From Branchiostoma floridae (lineage: Eukaryota; Chordata; Leptocardii; Amphioxiformes; Branchiostomatidae), in the NCBI RefSeq assembly GCF_000003815.2, contig NC_049993.1, positions 1,395,468-1,459,467 on the forward strand: a stretch of 64,000 bases of DNA. The letters run 5' to 3'. Both the position numbers and the translations under genes were made by a program. How positions within the stretch are numbered: the stretch's first letter is position 1; every line of letters starts with the position of its first letter. Under the pieces are notes generated by a model, which was not told the origin of the DNA, searched no databases, and was given only the letters and a program-made list of their open reading frames with translations. Positions 27,631-37,856 of the stretch are shown here, piece by piece.

Positions 27631-27815
27631 AACCGGGTGTCATAATACCGCCACCTAAAATAACGATAGCACAGAGGTCTTCCCAAGATTGTCTTGAACA
27701 ACGAATGTTAGATATCTTAAATGTTATACAATTCAGATATTTAGGTGTTGAACAAAATCTTGGAAAGGCCCCTTTAACAACATTTTTGAGGTGGTGGTAT
27801 AATGGCACCTGGTTG
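27631..27815. mobile_element. Short inverted-repeat element (MITE-like)
   Basis: Arms of about 70 bp (27631-27698 and 27747-27815) pair imperfectly. The left starts AACCGGGTGTCATAATACC and the right ends GGTATAATGGCACCTGGTT. AATT lies next to both ends, a possible short target duplication. Non-coding. Confidence 0.6.
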
Positions 27816-28280
27816 AATTATTCGAATGTATGTTACCTAGTACTTGCTGCAATGTGACATGTGAGATGAAGATGTCTCAAGGAAACGTCTGCGGTGCGCT
27901 ATATGTTTTACATGATGGGCCATGGCTTCTCTCAATTTGACTAAATCATGCAGTTCTTATTAGTCGGTTGCCTTGATGATTGGATATGCACATAAGAGGA
28001 ACGCGTACGCTGGTGCGATTGGTTGACTGTAATGATGTTATATCCAGGCAGGGCAATCGGTCAGGGTTACTTTATTGATACTTTGAGGCATTTTTTTGTG
28101 TTTCAACAGCGCTATGTAATGCTGCACGCTTTCTTTGCGCTGACCCCCCCCTCCGTGTGTGTTTGATAATCATTACCTCCATGAACACGAGTTTGGAGCT
28201 CTCATACCTCCATGAAATATTCAGATTATGCAGATGACTTGCATGTTTGCAAATTTATGCCTGGTTATGTACACCTTTAA

Positions 28281-29235
28281 CCCTCATCCGACCGATACAT
28301 TTTTACGACGAATCTGACCGTATGGACTAATTTTGACCCCATTTTGTTTTGCTCATAGATATATTTCTGTGGGTACGTTTGGTCATTACTATGTATCTAC
28401 CGTTTCACCAATCTATGAAAGATATCTTGACAAGTTTTAGTGTCATTTATTATTACTCATTATCATAATTTATGCAGAAAATAAGAAGAAACCACCTTTT
28501 GCTCGAAAAATCTACCATACTCCACTTACTTTAACAATGTTTTTGACTTATCAATTTCTAAGCTATAACATTGAAGCTACAATAATACCGATAGCATAAT
28601 CATGTTATTTGACAAGAAAAGATATAATATTTCTGAAAAGTAACGAATTTATTACTTAATTATACACCATAGTCTGCCAACTAATCACATACAGACAGTA
28701 ACTCTTGTCTATTTTCTCTGCAAAGATCTTTCTTGTAGGTTCCTTCTGCATATCTCGTCCATATATTGTTTCTTAATTAATTAGAAACATTTTCACTTTC
28801 ATTAGCATAAGTAATTGGTGCTTATTATCATAATTAATGCAGAATGTCGAAAAAAAACACAAGCTGCTTTACAGTAAAATATATTTATTTAAAAATATTC
28901 CGTGTTTTACTCATCTAAGCAACTATAACTTGTTGCTGTAATATCAATAATGAGGAATGCCTGTTATTTTATTGAATTTTTTTTATATTTACGTGGTAAG
29001 TTATTTATAATTGGCTGGGGTAATTTTTTACCCCAAAGAACCAGGCACAAACTTTCAAGTATAGATTATACATGTACAATAATGGGAAAAACTAGGTGAA
29101 AATTTGTTAGATGTTGTAAGACATGTAAACAAACAAATTCATCGAAGGAATTTTATCTCCGACTAAAAATATCGATATGGCAGATACAAATATACGCCTG
29201 GGGGTAAAAAAGGACTCCATACGATCAGATGAGGG
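28281..29235. mobile_element. piggyBac-type non-autonomous element
   Basis: Both ends abut TTAA (28277-28280 and 29236-29239). The termini are inverted: CCCTCATCCGACCGATAC at the left and GTATGGAGTCC-type complement ending in CGATCAGATGAGGG at the right. TTAA target duplication plus CCC-starting termini are the signature of piggyBac elements. The 955-bp interior is AT-rich with no transposase frame, so it is a deletion derivative or MITE. Confidence 0.75.
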
Positions 29236-29337
29236 TTAACTAACTTACACAGGTCACAATGTTGACAATCCAATCATTTCCTATATGTACTTAAAATAGT
29301 TATGACACTTTCACATTGAATATGCAAATTAGGAATT

Positions 29338-29353
29338 TATTTGCATAATTGTT
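29338..29353. repeat. Target-site duplication, LINE 3' side
   Basis: TATTTGCATAATTGTT; the last two T could belong to the tail. Confidence 0.85.
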
Positions 29354-29537
29354 TTTTTTTTTTTTTTTTAAATTTTTTTTTTTATTGCCATGAATAATTA
29401 TACAAATACAAAAAATGAACAGAAGACAGCCTCCCATAAATTTTTACAGCATAAAGTAACCAAACTAAGCGAAATCATACATTTAAATATCAGAATTAAG
29501 CAAACTGCAAATATATATCAACAACAAAAAAGCGAAA

Positions 29538-32500
29538 TCATAAGCACAAAGTTCCCCACTTACCCCGATGCTTCTCCAGCTTCCCCCTCCGAGACGCAAT
29601 AAGACATTCTGTCTTTTGAAATACCGATGTAAGTGTTTTAAAGGACTGGAAATTTAGAATCTTAAAGCGTCGGGAACGGAATATGAAAATCTTACCCAAT
29701 AATATAATCAAGTTTTTTAAAGGGGGTGCACTTAAAGATAGATCTCCAAACATAACAACAAAGGAATTTAATTCTAAAGTCAAGCTTATTTCTTGTTTTA
29801 GCCAAGTTTGTACATTGTTCCAAAAAGATATCACATGAGGGCATTCCCAGAAGATATGAATGTAAGATTCTTCATCACTTTGGCAGAAAGAACAGGTACT
29901 AGATTCAATTAAATTCCAAAGTTTTAAAACTTTGTTGCATGGTAAGAATTTATAAAGTAAACGGTACTGAAAATACCGAGCATTGGGGTCAATAGTACAT
30001 TTAGACAAAGCTGTAAATACTTCTCGCCATGGTATGGGTCTATCAAAATAGTAAAACCATGATAATCGTACTTTATGGGCAATACTCACTTCATTTGTAT
30101 GGACAAGAAAGAAATTATATAACAACTTATTAATTTTAATATTTCTTAACCACATATGATTATATTGGCGCGGTAAACATACAAGCTCTTTCGAATGGTC
30201 AATATTTAATAAGGTTTTCCATGCTTTCGGGATTGCGGAGATAAGCTGTTGATATTGAAACTGCTCACAACTGTTTGGGTACACTAAACAAAATTCAGCG
30301 TACGACATAACACTTCCATCTGTATCTAACAAGTCATTTACAAAAATTATATTCCTATTAAACAGAGCAGTTTGAAAAATGGATTTATTATCAACAGTAA
30401 TGTTGGAGTTATTCCAAAGTATTTGTTGACGCACATCAGCTGGCGTCGCGGGTTCAACGTGCTGAAATTTGTACCATGCATCTAAAACTTCAAAGAGAAA
30501 ACCCTTATAATTAAGGGTTTGCACTGAAGATAACTGCATGAAAGGAAATAAACTCAGATTAAGACGAGGATGAACTTTTATAGCAAAAGAAGTAAACCAA
30601 TCCGCATGAAAAAATAATTTAGGTACCCATGAAGCTTTCATGGTAAGGTTAAAAGCACGTAAATTAATTAACTTCAAACCACCATTTTCCACCAAATTAT
30701 ATAATACTTTTCTGGCTACTCTTTCTGGTCCATCTTCCCAAATAAAGGAGAAGACTTTCCTCTCATAAATTTTAAAGAACAGATCATTTGGGGAAGGTAA
30801 AACCTGAAATAAGTTTGTAAACTGGGGAACCACCAGGGAATTAACAACTGTTATTTTTCCATAAAGGGATAAAGTTTTGCCTTTCCATGGGCGTAATAAC
30901 CTGTCCAGTCGTTCCAAACGAGGTTCAAAATTTACATTAACAAGAGTATCCATATCGATGGGAATATGAATTCCCAATACATCCACACCTCCGTCAACCC
31001 ATTGAAATGGTAGATGGGTGGGTAAACAAAAATTTGTAAACTTTAAACAGCCTAATCGTAAAATTTTACACTTTTCGGCATGTAAATGAAGACCAGAGAT
31101 ACTGGAGAAACGTTCTAAATCAGACAGCAATGCATAACATGTCTGCAAATTGGGTTCAAACGGAAAATTCGAATCATCCGCATATTGAGAAATCTTAGTA
31201 CATTTTCCATTAATATTCAAACCACGAATTGAATGATTGGACCTTATCTTAATGGCAAGGACTTCAACCGCTATTACAAAAAGGTACGGCGACAAAGGAC
31301 AACCTTGACGTACGCCACGATTCAATGTAAAAGGATTAGAAATATATCCATTATTAATAACTGAACTTATTGATTTTTCATACAAAACTTTTACCCACGT
31401 TTTCAGTTGTGGGCCCAAGTTAAAATAATCCAAACATTTAAACATGAAATCCCACCTTAAAGTGTCAAAAGCTTTCTTATAATCAGCGATAAATATTAAT
31501 CCAGGCTTCCCTGTATCTTCATAATGTTCAATCGTGTCTAAAAGTCTTCTTATATTATCTCCTATGTATCTACCCTTAATAAACCCTGTTTGATCAGTCT
31601 CGATTATATCTGAAATTACCTGTTTAAATCTAAGCGCAATACACTTCCACAAAATTCTAGTATCGCAGCAGAGAAGAGTAAGAGGGCGCCAGTTTGTAAT
31701 AGCAGTTGGGTCCTTGTCCACTCCCTTATTGTCTTTTTTTAAAAGTAATGAAATAAGGCCTTGTCTTTGAGTATCTGAAAGACACCCATTGGCAAACGAG
31801 TAATTGAAACATTGTAACATAGGTCCTTTAAAAACATCAAATAATTCCTTATATACATCTACAGGGATACCATCTAACCCTGGTGCTTTCCCAGACTGAA
31901 ACGAAAAAATAGCATTTTTTAACTCATCTACGTTAATCAAACCTTCGCAAGCTTGTTGCTGGTCATTTGATAATCGTTTACTGTAGTTTGTTGGGAAAAA
32001 ACCATCGCAATTAGCTTCTGTAAGGGGCACTGGTGTTTCTTCAAAAGAGTATAATGTGGAATAAAAACTAACCTGATCGGACAAAATATCTTGTGGGTTG
32101 AAAATAACCTCCCCAGATGGCCTCTTAAGTCTTTGAATATTTTTTCTAGAATAATTTCGACGAACTAAATTAATAAAATACTTTGTACACCTCTCACCCA
32201 ATTCCATCCAGCGTGCTTTCGATCTGATTAAAATACCATTTAAACGTTCATTGTATAAAGATTCAAGTAGTTTTTGCTTACATGCTAATTCATCCAGCTG
32301 GTCAGGAGAGGGGCAGGTGGTATTGTCAATTTGAGTTTGCAAAATATTAATTTCATTAATAAGTTGCTTTTCTTTTATAAGGTATTGTTTCTTTTTCCAA
32401 CTAGAAAACTTAATACAGTGTCCCCGAAAGAAACATTTTGCGGCGTCCCAAACAACTTGCGGATTTGCACTACCTACAATATTTTCAAAAAATTCAGACA

Positions 32501-33311
32501 TAACTTGTTTTGTTTGTTGAAGAAATGTTTTGTCCTGAAGAAGAGATTGATTGAATTGCCAATAACCAGGGCCACGTGGGAACTCCATGGTTACAAACGC
32601 TAATGTAATTAAGTTATGATCGGACTTAAATTTATCGGCAATACAACATTTTGTTACTCTATTAACTAATGAAAAAGAAATAAGAAAATAGTCTAGTCTA
32701 CTTGCGTGGATCCCGCGACGCCAGGTGTAACGAGTAGTGTTTGGATTTCTAAAACGCCAAATGTCCAGTAAATCAAATTTTCCTTTTAATTCAGAGATTG
32801 CTTCCAGTGCATTGGGATGGTAATTACGTTGTCTAACACCTGCTCTGTCCATCAAGGCATTTTGCACCGTATTAAAATCCCCAACAACAATAAGATTATC
32901 ATAACTTATCTCAAAAGTATCTATAACTATCTCAAGTTCCTTAAAAAAGGTACGAGAGTCGTCATTTGGCGCATACAAATTGACTAGACAAAAATGTAGA
33001 TCATCTATCTCGATATCTAAAATAATCCATCGCCCATGTTCATCAGTCTTAATCTGATGAACATGAGCGGTGGTGTTGTTTTTAACTAAAATAGCCACAC
33101 CTCTTTGGTTAGAGGTACCATGCGAGAAGAATATTTGCCCACCCCATTCGTTCTGCCACACCTTTTCGTCTCTAATGGTACTATGTGTCTCTTGTAAACA
33201 GTATATGTTGCAAGGCTTGTCTTTTAACCAAGTAAAAAGTCCCCTTCTTTTATAAGAATCCCCCAGCCCATTACAATTATAACTTGATATCTGGCACTCT
33301 ACCTGTGTCAT
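29538..33311 (-). CDS. LINE ORF2: endonuclease/reverse transcriptase
   Basis: 1257 residues. The N-terminal apurinic-type endonuclease runs over about 7-240, with N14 in SYNCNG, E41 in LQETHS, D145 and N147 in VGDFN, and S230-D231-H232. The reverse transcriptase runs over about 465-745, with KAPGLDG (475-481), D610 in IADYKKAFDT, RGVRQGCPLSP (666-675) and the catalytic YADD at 710-713. A C-terminal CxxC...H...C cluster (C1140, C1143, H1152, C1157) is as in L1-group proteins. All catalytic residues I can check are present. It makes and integrates cDNA by target-primed reverse transcription. The clade (L1 versus Tx1) is not resolved. Confidence 0.95.
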   Translation of the reverse strand: MTQVECQISSYNCNGLGDSYKRRGLFTWLKDKPCNIYCLQETHSTIRDEKVWQNEWGGQIFFSHGTSNQRGVAILVKNNTTAHVHQIKTDEHGRWIILDIEIDDLHFCLVNLYAPNDDSRTFFKELEIVIDTFEISYDNLIVVGDFNTVQNALMDRAGVRQRNYHPNALEAISELKGKFDLLDIWRFRNPNTTRYTWRRGIHASRLDYFLISFSLVNRVTKCCIADKFKSDHNLITLAFVTMEFPRGPGYWQFNQSLLQDKTFLQQTKQVMSEFFENIVGSANPQVVWDAAKCFFRGHCIKFSSWKKKQYLIKEKQLINEINILQTQIDNTTCPSPDQLDELACKQKLLESLYNERLNGILIRSKARWMELGERCTKYFINLVRRNYSRKNIQRLKRPSGEVIFNPQDILSDQVSFYSTLYSFEETPVPLTEANCDGFFPTNYSKRLSNDQQQACEGLINVDELKNAIFSFQSGKAPGLDGIPVDVYKELFDVFKGPMLQCFNYSFANGCLSDTQRQGLISLLLKKDNKGVDKDPTAITNWRPLTLLCCDTRILWKCIALRFKQVISDIIETDQTGFIKGRYIGDNIRRLLDTIEHYEDTGKPGLIFIADYKKAFDTLRWDFMFKCLDYFNLGPQLKTWVKVLYEKSISSVINNGYISNPFTLNRGVRQGCPLSPYLFVIAVEVLAIKIRSNHSIRGLNINGKCTKISQYADDSNFPFEPNLQTCYALLSDLERFSSISGLHLHAEKCKILRLGCLKFTNFCLPTHLPFQWVDGGVDVLGIHIPIDMDTLVNVNFEPRLERLDRLLRPWKGKTLSLYGKITVVNSLVVPQFTNLFQVLPSPNDLFFKIYERKVFSFIWEDGPERVARKVLYNLVENGGLKLINLRAFNLTMKASWVPKLFFHADWFTSFAIKVHPRLNLSLFPFMQLSSVQTLNYKGFLFEVLDAWYKFQHVEPATPADVRQQILWNNSNITVDNKSIFQTALFNRNIIFVNDLLDTDGSVMSYAEFCLVYPNSCEQFQYQQLISAIPKAWKTLLNIDHSKELVCLPRQYNHMWLRNIKINKLLYNFFLVHTNEVSIAHKVRLSWFYYFDRPIPWREVFTALSKCTIDPNARYFQYRLLYKFLPCNKVLKLWNLIESSTCSFCQSDEESYIHIFWECPHVISFWNNVQTWLKQEISLTLELNSFVVMFGDLSLSAPPLKNLIILLGKIFIFRSRRFKILNFQSFKTLTSVFQKTECLIASRRGKLEKHRGKWGTLCL

Positions 33312-33910
33312 AACTTCTGGGAAAATAATCGTCTCGGAGAAGAAAGCCGGGAGAAGTCATCGGGGCATCGGATAGGATTTGATGATGATGATCTACAAAG
33401 AAAGTAAACTTGGGGAACAGTTAGCCACAAACATGAGCTCAAATCAAAATCAATCAAAAGATCAAAATAAATGTCAATGCAAATCATAAGTGGAATCAAC
33501 AAAAAAGAACTTAGATACAGAGTTATGCATCTAGTAAAATGAATATTGCGTACAATGTAGTACGTGATGATTAAACAAAAACTCTGAAATCTTGTGCCTA
33601 TAACTGATAGAACAGAAATCATGTACCAAATCATATAAACCAAATGATATAGAACACAAAGTATGAGTGAATCAATCCAACATAGGAAGATAGTCATCAA
33701 AATTAACAAAATACAAGAAATAAAATGAACATCATAACTCAAAATATCATTCCGTAAACAAAGGACTGAGCTCAGGATTTGGCCAATCTCAGATTCTATA
33801 GCATCGCTTGTGGCTGTGATTACTATTGTAATAATAATTGGGAGGACTTTAGAACAAAAAGAATAAGACAACAACAAAAAATTCCTATGGCCCACTATGG
33901 GTAGTTCCAT
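33308..33910 (-). CDS. Possible extra LINE frame between ORF1 and ORF2
   Basis: This 200-codon open frame lies wholly between ORF1 and ORF2. Its TGA overlaps the ORF2 ATG as ATGA (33308-33311). The product would be very hydrophobic (Ile/Leu/Phe/Ser-rich, several potential membrane segments). The strand is T-rich and A-poor here, which makes stops rarer and hydrophobic codons commoner, so it may be a composition artefact. No known domain is recognised. Confidence 0.25.
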   Translation of the reverse strand: MELPIVGHRNFLLLSYSFCSKVLPIIITIVITATSDAIESEIGQILSSVLCLRNDILSYDVHFISCILLILMTIFLCWIDSLILCVLYHLVYMIWYMISVLSVIGTRFQSFCLIITYYIVRNIHFTRCITLYLSSFLLIPLMICIDIYFDLLIDFDLSSCLWLTVPQVYFLCRSSSSNPIRCPDDFSRLSSPRRLFSQKL

Positions 33911-34017
33911 TTCGCATACAGAGGCCTACCTTAGGCTAAACATCAAATTACATGAAATAATTTCTCTCACACATGGTCCACACAGTTGAAAATATTTTAT
34001 TTCAAGTAGTAGCACAG

Positions 34018-34824
34018 TTAGCCCGAAGGCAAGTCATCAGCAGACTGAATGCACTTCGTGTTCTTGTCTAGTAGTGTGATCATGATACGGCAGTTACCGT
34101 CGATCCATGTGTCCTTGATCAAGTTGTCTTTCTTTGCAGACAAAGCAGCTGTGAAAATACGATGGTTTTCCTTTGTTAGGTCCGCAACAATCAGCAAGGG
34201 TCTCCCGTGGTCATCCTTTTTTCCCTTCAGTTTAGCTCGGGCGCGGAAGATTCGATTGCGGTCTTGCCACGACACGAATTTCACCAACATGAAGCGCGAA
34301 AAGTTGTCTTTCCTAGCTCCAACACGGTGAGCGCGATCAATAGACGAAGGTTGCAGTTCAAGCCCGAGTTTAATCCTGCAGAAGTTGACGACATCTTGTA
34401 TGCACCGCTCACCTGTCTCCCCAGGCACCTCTGGAATTCCGCGAATCCGAAGACTATTTCTCCTCGTGTATTGTTCGAGTAAGTTGATCGAGTTACCAAC
34501 TCGGGGTGGGAGGGGGGCCTTCTCCATGTCTGCCACTTTCTTTTCCAGGTTGTCAAGTCTACCCTCCAGCGCATCCTGCCGTCTCAGCACTTGGCCCAAC
34601 TCGTCCCGAATGGCTTGCACTTCAGCCGACTTGGCGACATGTTGAAGCTGACGAGAAAGAGCTGCTTCAATGGATTCTTCAATAATAGCTTTCAGGTCAC
34701 TGACCGATGTAGACGCCATATCTATCTCACTAGCTGTAGTCGTGATACAGGGTTTCTTGGAACTGTTTGGCCCTTCACCGCTGCCAGAGCGCCTGTTTCG
34801 CTTCGTGGAACGTGTCCTAACCAT
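34018..34824 (-). CDS. LINE ORF1: RNA-binding chaperone protein
   Basis: 268 residues: a basic, Ser-rich N-terminus (1-30), a coiled coil (about 42-102), an RRM-like domain starting at RRNSLRIRGIPE (121-132) with DRAHRVG (163-169) and FMLVKF (178-183), and a C-terminal domain with ADLTKENHRIF. This is the layout of L1 ORF1p, which trimerises and coats LINE RNA. It is intact, starting at the first ATG of the frame. Confidence 0.9.
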   Translation of the reverse strand: MVRTRSTKRNRRSGSGEGPNSSKKPCITTTASEIDMASTSVSDLKAIIEESIEAALSRQLQHVAKSAEVQAIRDELGQVLRRQDALEGRLDNLEKKVADMEKAPLPPRVGNSINLLEQYTRRNSLRIRGIPEVPGETGERCIQDVVNFCRIKLGLELQPSSIDRAHRVGARKDNFSRFMLVKFVSWQDRNRIFRARAKLKGKKDDHGRPLLIVADLTKENHRIFTAALSAKKDNLIKDTWIDGNCRIMITLLDKNTKCIQSADDLPSG

Positions 34825-34946
34825 ATAATCCGTGTTCGGGCGACGTGTCGACCGTTAAACCCCAAGGCGTGCACTCGAAAAGTGTGTTTTAGAGGAGGGC
34901 GCTCAGCATAGCGTCCCCTCTGGGCGCCATCTTGGATCTTCTTCCC
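34825..34946 (-). promoter_or_regulatory. LINE 5' UTR with YY1-like site
   Basis: The transcript strand begins GGGAAGAAGATCCAAGATGG and continues CGCC. CCAAGATGGCGC (34924-34935 on the plus strand as its complement) matches the YY1 core AAGATGGCG. A YY1 site at the very 5' end is a known feature of human L1, where it sets the transcription start. Confidence 0.6.
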
Positions 34947-34962
34947 TATTTGCATAATTGTT
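34947..34962. repeat. Target-site duplication, LINE 5' side
   Basis: Perfect copy of 29338-29353. Confidence 0.9.
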
Positions 34963-36404
34963 ATCTGCTAATTTTCAACCTGCCACAATCTACACGTTAC
35001 ATATATTTGAGTTCTATAATGGAAAACAATGTAAATATAGATTTTCCTGATTATGCAAGTTAAGTCCAAATTTGCCTAATTTGCACTTTAATATGTACAT
35101 CTCTGCCAAAGATACCTACATGCTTAATATCATGGATATCCGTCGTTCCTATGTTCCGCCATGCTCCTTGGAAGATTTTGACTAGAATGCCTCTGCAGAG
35201 CAAGCTGCTAGGGGGCCCAAACATACATCACTTCTTCCTTACATCACAAGCTACCCGCCACCAACAAATCAAGACCATAGCATGTCCTATACAAAAAAGA
35301 TACAAAAAAATGCTACAGTATCAAGGTCCAAAATCGATTCTGATCGTCTTCTTTGCAAGACCTACCCTACCCACATACCAAATATCATTACAATCCATCC
35401 AGAGGTTCTAGAGTTGTGCTGACCACAAATATCCGGACACACAAACAGACACAAACGTGATAATATTTAGTATGTGGGTAGGTGTTCTTGACGCAGCGGT
35501 CAAGGTCGATATAGGGTCTCATGGTGGTTGACCTTGGTACTGCAGCAGAACCGTTTTTTTAAATATTTTGCCCTTGATTTGCTCCTGATTTTTTAGAGGC
35601 ACAACTTTGCTAAACTTCTTCAAAGGGATAACTGCGTAAATAGATATTCGGCATGCAAGTAGCATGGACAAAAATATACATAATGGAATACAACTTATGC
35701 AAATATGCGCTTAATTCACATAATTCATCCATCATTCCACTGTTTTCCATTATAAAAGTTTAACACATGTAACGAATCATACATAGTACGTATTTATGGT
35801 TGGCGTTGCATTTATATATGGCAATTATAGAAACTAGTGCTTAATTTGTTGAAACAAAAGTGTACAGGTTCCAAATCACAGTAGGAGTGATTGTTTGCCA
35901 TAAGGGCAGACACTTTCCTGATTGTCGTGGCTCTGCTTGGTCCCAGATCAGATTACCATAATCAGTTATCCCTCTAGTGCCCCTGCCAGGGATATGCATT
36001 TAACATTTGCGATAAATATCTTGCAAATACCATAATTCAAAATATATTATACCACAAATCACCTTCTTTATAAAACAAATGGGACACGAAAAAACAAGAA
36101 TTTATCATTGGTTTAGTTGTATCAAAACTCTTTAACTGCCAGAATTTCAGCCGGCCCTATAAAATGCTATCAGTGCCAGAGTTGGCTGCTGATCTCGAAA
36201 AAGAAACCCCTGAACAAGGCCGAAGTCTTTAACTTCCGGGGTTCGTGCACTACACGCGCGCAAAGCTGCTACTTCGGGGGAATACGCTATCCTGGATATA
36301 TCCGGGCGCGGTACACAGGGCATGTATATGTGTGCCGGATATATCCGGGCTTGGCAGTTTAAGGGTTAACTGTAACTTGAAAGTTCATCTATGTTGGTAG
36401 AAGT
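34963..36404. other. No gene seen; probable old repeats
   Basis: AT-rich sequence. 35330-35460 reads like the tail of a common invertebrate interspersed repeat (conserved CCAAATATCATTACAATCC context). Weak inverted ends near 36128 and 36350-36365 (TTTAACTGCC / GGCAGTTTAA) may mark another short element. Confidence 0.3.
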
Positions 36405-36652
36405 CATTCTTGAACTAGTTTAACTGTAACATCCAACACAAAAATTGGACTCACCCGAATTTTCGACTGAACAGCACCAGTCTTTGTTAAGGAATGAACA
36501 ATCCACTGCTGCCGTGACGTCACGTTTTGCGATAGAACAAGTGACTCAGCAGTGGATTGTTCATTCCTTAACAAAGACTGGTGCTGTTCAGTCGAAAATT
36601 CGGGAGAGTCCAATTTTGTGTTGGATATTACAGTTAAACTAGTTCAAGAATG
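36405..36652. mobile_element. Foldback MITE, 248 bp
   Basis: Arms of about 110 bp are nearly perfect inverted repeats, from CATTCTTGAACTAG to CTAGTTCAAGAATG. The loop (about 36512-36545) holds TGACGTCA and TGACTCA, which look like CRE and AP-1 sites. Open frames on both strands encode the same residues because of the palindrome. I see no clear target duplication. Confidence 0.8.
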
Positions 36653-36904
36653 TATTATCTGTAATTTACTTTCATATCATTGTACTTATTTGTCTTTCTA
36701 TCCTATGTTGAGCTCCCTTGGAAATCAGTCTGACTGACAACCCAACCCAACCCAGTTCAGATTATATTGTGAAATCTGGGCACTTTAGGTGTGGCTAAGG
36801 TAGGTAAAACTCGGCGCTTGTTAATTAGCTTAAAAAAAAAACTTTGTCCATTTCGGGGCTTTCCGCATCCCCATTGGATCGTCATTCTGCCGATTGGAGC
36901 CCAG

Positions 36905-36950
36905 GACCAATGATCAGGGGCTATCTGAAGACTAACAGACTATATAAAAT
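36905..36950 (+). promoter_or_regulatory. Lectin A promoter
   Basis: CCAAT at about 36906-36911 and TATATAAAAT at 36940-36950, about 240 bases before the predicted ATG. A convincing basal promoter in the right place. Confidence 0.6.
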
Positions 36951-37189
36951 CTGTCGGAATGGCGCTTGATGAAAGTTGACAGATCAGCCTGTTAGCATTT
37001 GAGGGCAAGTTTCTATGCATCATCTGAAGGTTTGATTCTTGAGATAATGACAACTTCGTTTTCCTCCACTTCCCCGTAGGATTACGTTACATACATTACA
37101 GACATACACTGGAACTGTTCAGTCTCACCCATAGAACAACCAACAGCGATCCGAACATCAGTCCATACGCTGTTACACACGAGCTGACC

Positions 37190-37856
37190 ATGCCTTATAA
37201 AGGTAAAGCTGCAACCCATAGCGGACAGGAAAAGGACACTATTCAACCGAACAGCGATACATACATGTGCCATGCCCTTGCGATGAAGACACGTTCGGAA
37301 GATACCAAGACCATGGCGCCCAGCAAAGAAGATTTCTCAGTTCACATAGCAGGGCGTGATAGACCCGAGAACAGTGCTGAGGCTCCAGCTCTTCCCGGGG
37401 GCGGCAGAACCATACATGAGTCTCCACATCCTCCAGGTGCGCTCCATCCAAACCAAGCCTCCGTGCACATGAACCCCTTACCCAACATCACGCACGGGCA
37501 CGGGCACACCTCCAACCCGGTGTACGGACATGACCAAGCGGGCCAGGGCACGAATCCTGATACTGACTTGCGACCGGCTAGCATGGAGCCATATGCCGTC
37601 AGATATCAGGAGGAAGATACTGATAATGATAAAGACCATCGACCAGCTATCATGGAGCCATATGCCGTCAGATATCAGGAGGAAGATACTGATGATGATA
37701 AAGACCATCGACCAGCTAGCATGGAGCCATATGCCGTCAGATATCAGGAGGAGGTTGATGATGATGATGATAAAGACCATCGACCTGCTGGCACTTCCGG
37801 GAATGATGCTGGCACTTCCGGGAATGATGCTGACATATGCGGGAATAATGCGGGTG
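37190..37856 (+). CDS. Lectin A exon 1 with 69-bp coding repeats
   Basis: 222 codons plus one base, with Kozak-like GACCATGC at the start. Residues about 128-198 hold three 23-residue repeats containing MEPYAVRYQEE and DKDHRPA, and a GTSGNDA doublet follows. Donor GTAAGA at 37857. Confidence 0.7.

Larger units (their letters stand above)
29352..34946 (-). mobile_element. Full-length L1/Tx1-type LINE
   Basis: The element is 5.6 kb, bounded by a 16-bp target-site duplication TATTTGCATAATTGTT (29338-29353 and 34947-34962). In transcript order it has a 122-base 5' UTR, ORF1, a ~700-base inter-ORF region, ORF2, a short 3' UTR, AATAAA (29381-29386) and an A-rich tail. Both main frames are uninterrupted and the duplication is perfect, so the insertion is young and possibly still active. 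It sits in AT-rich, probably repetitive DNA. Confidence 0.92.
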
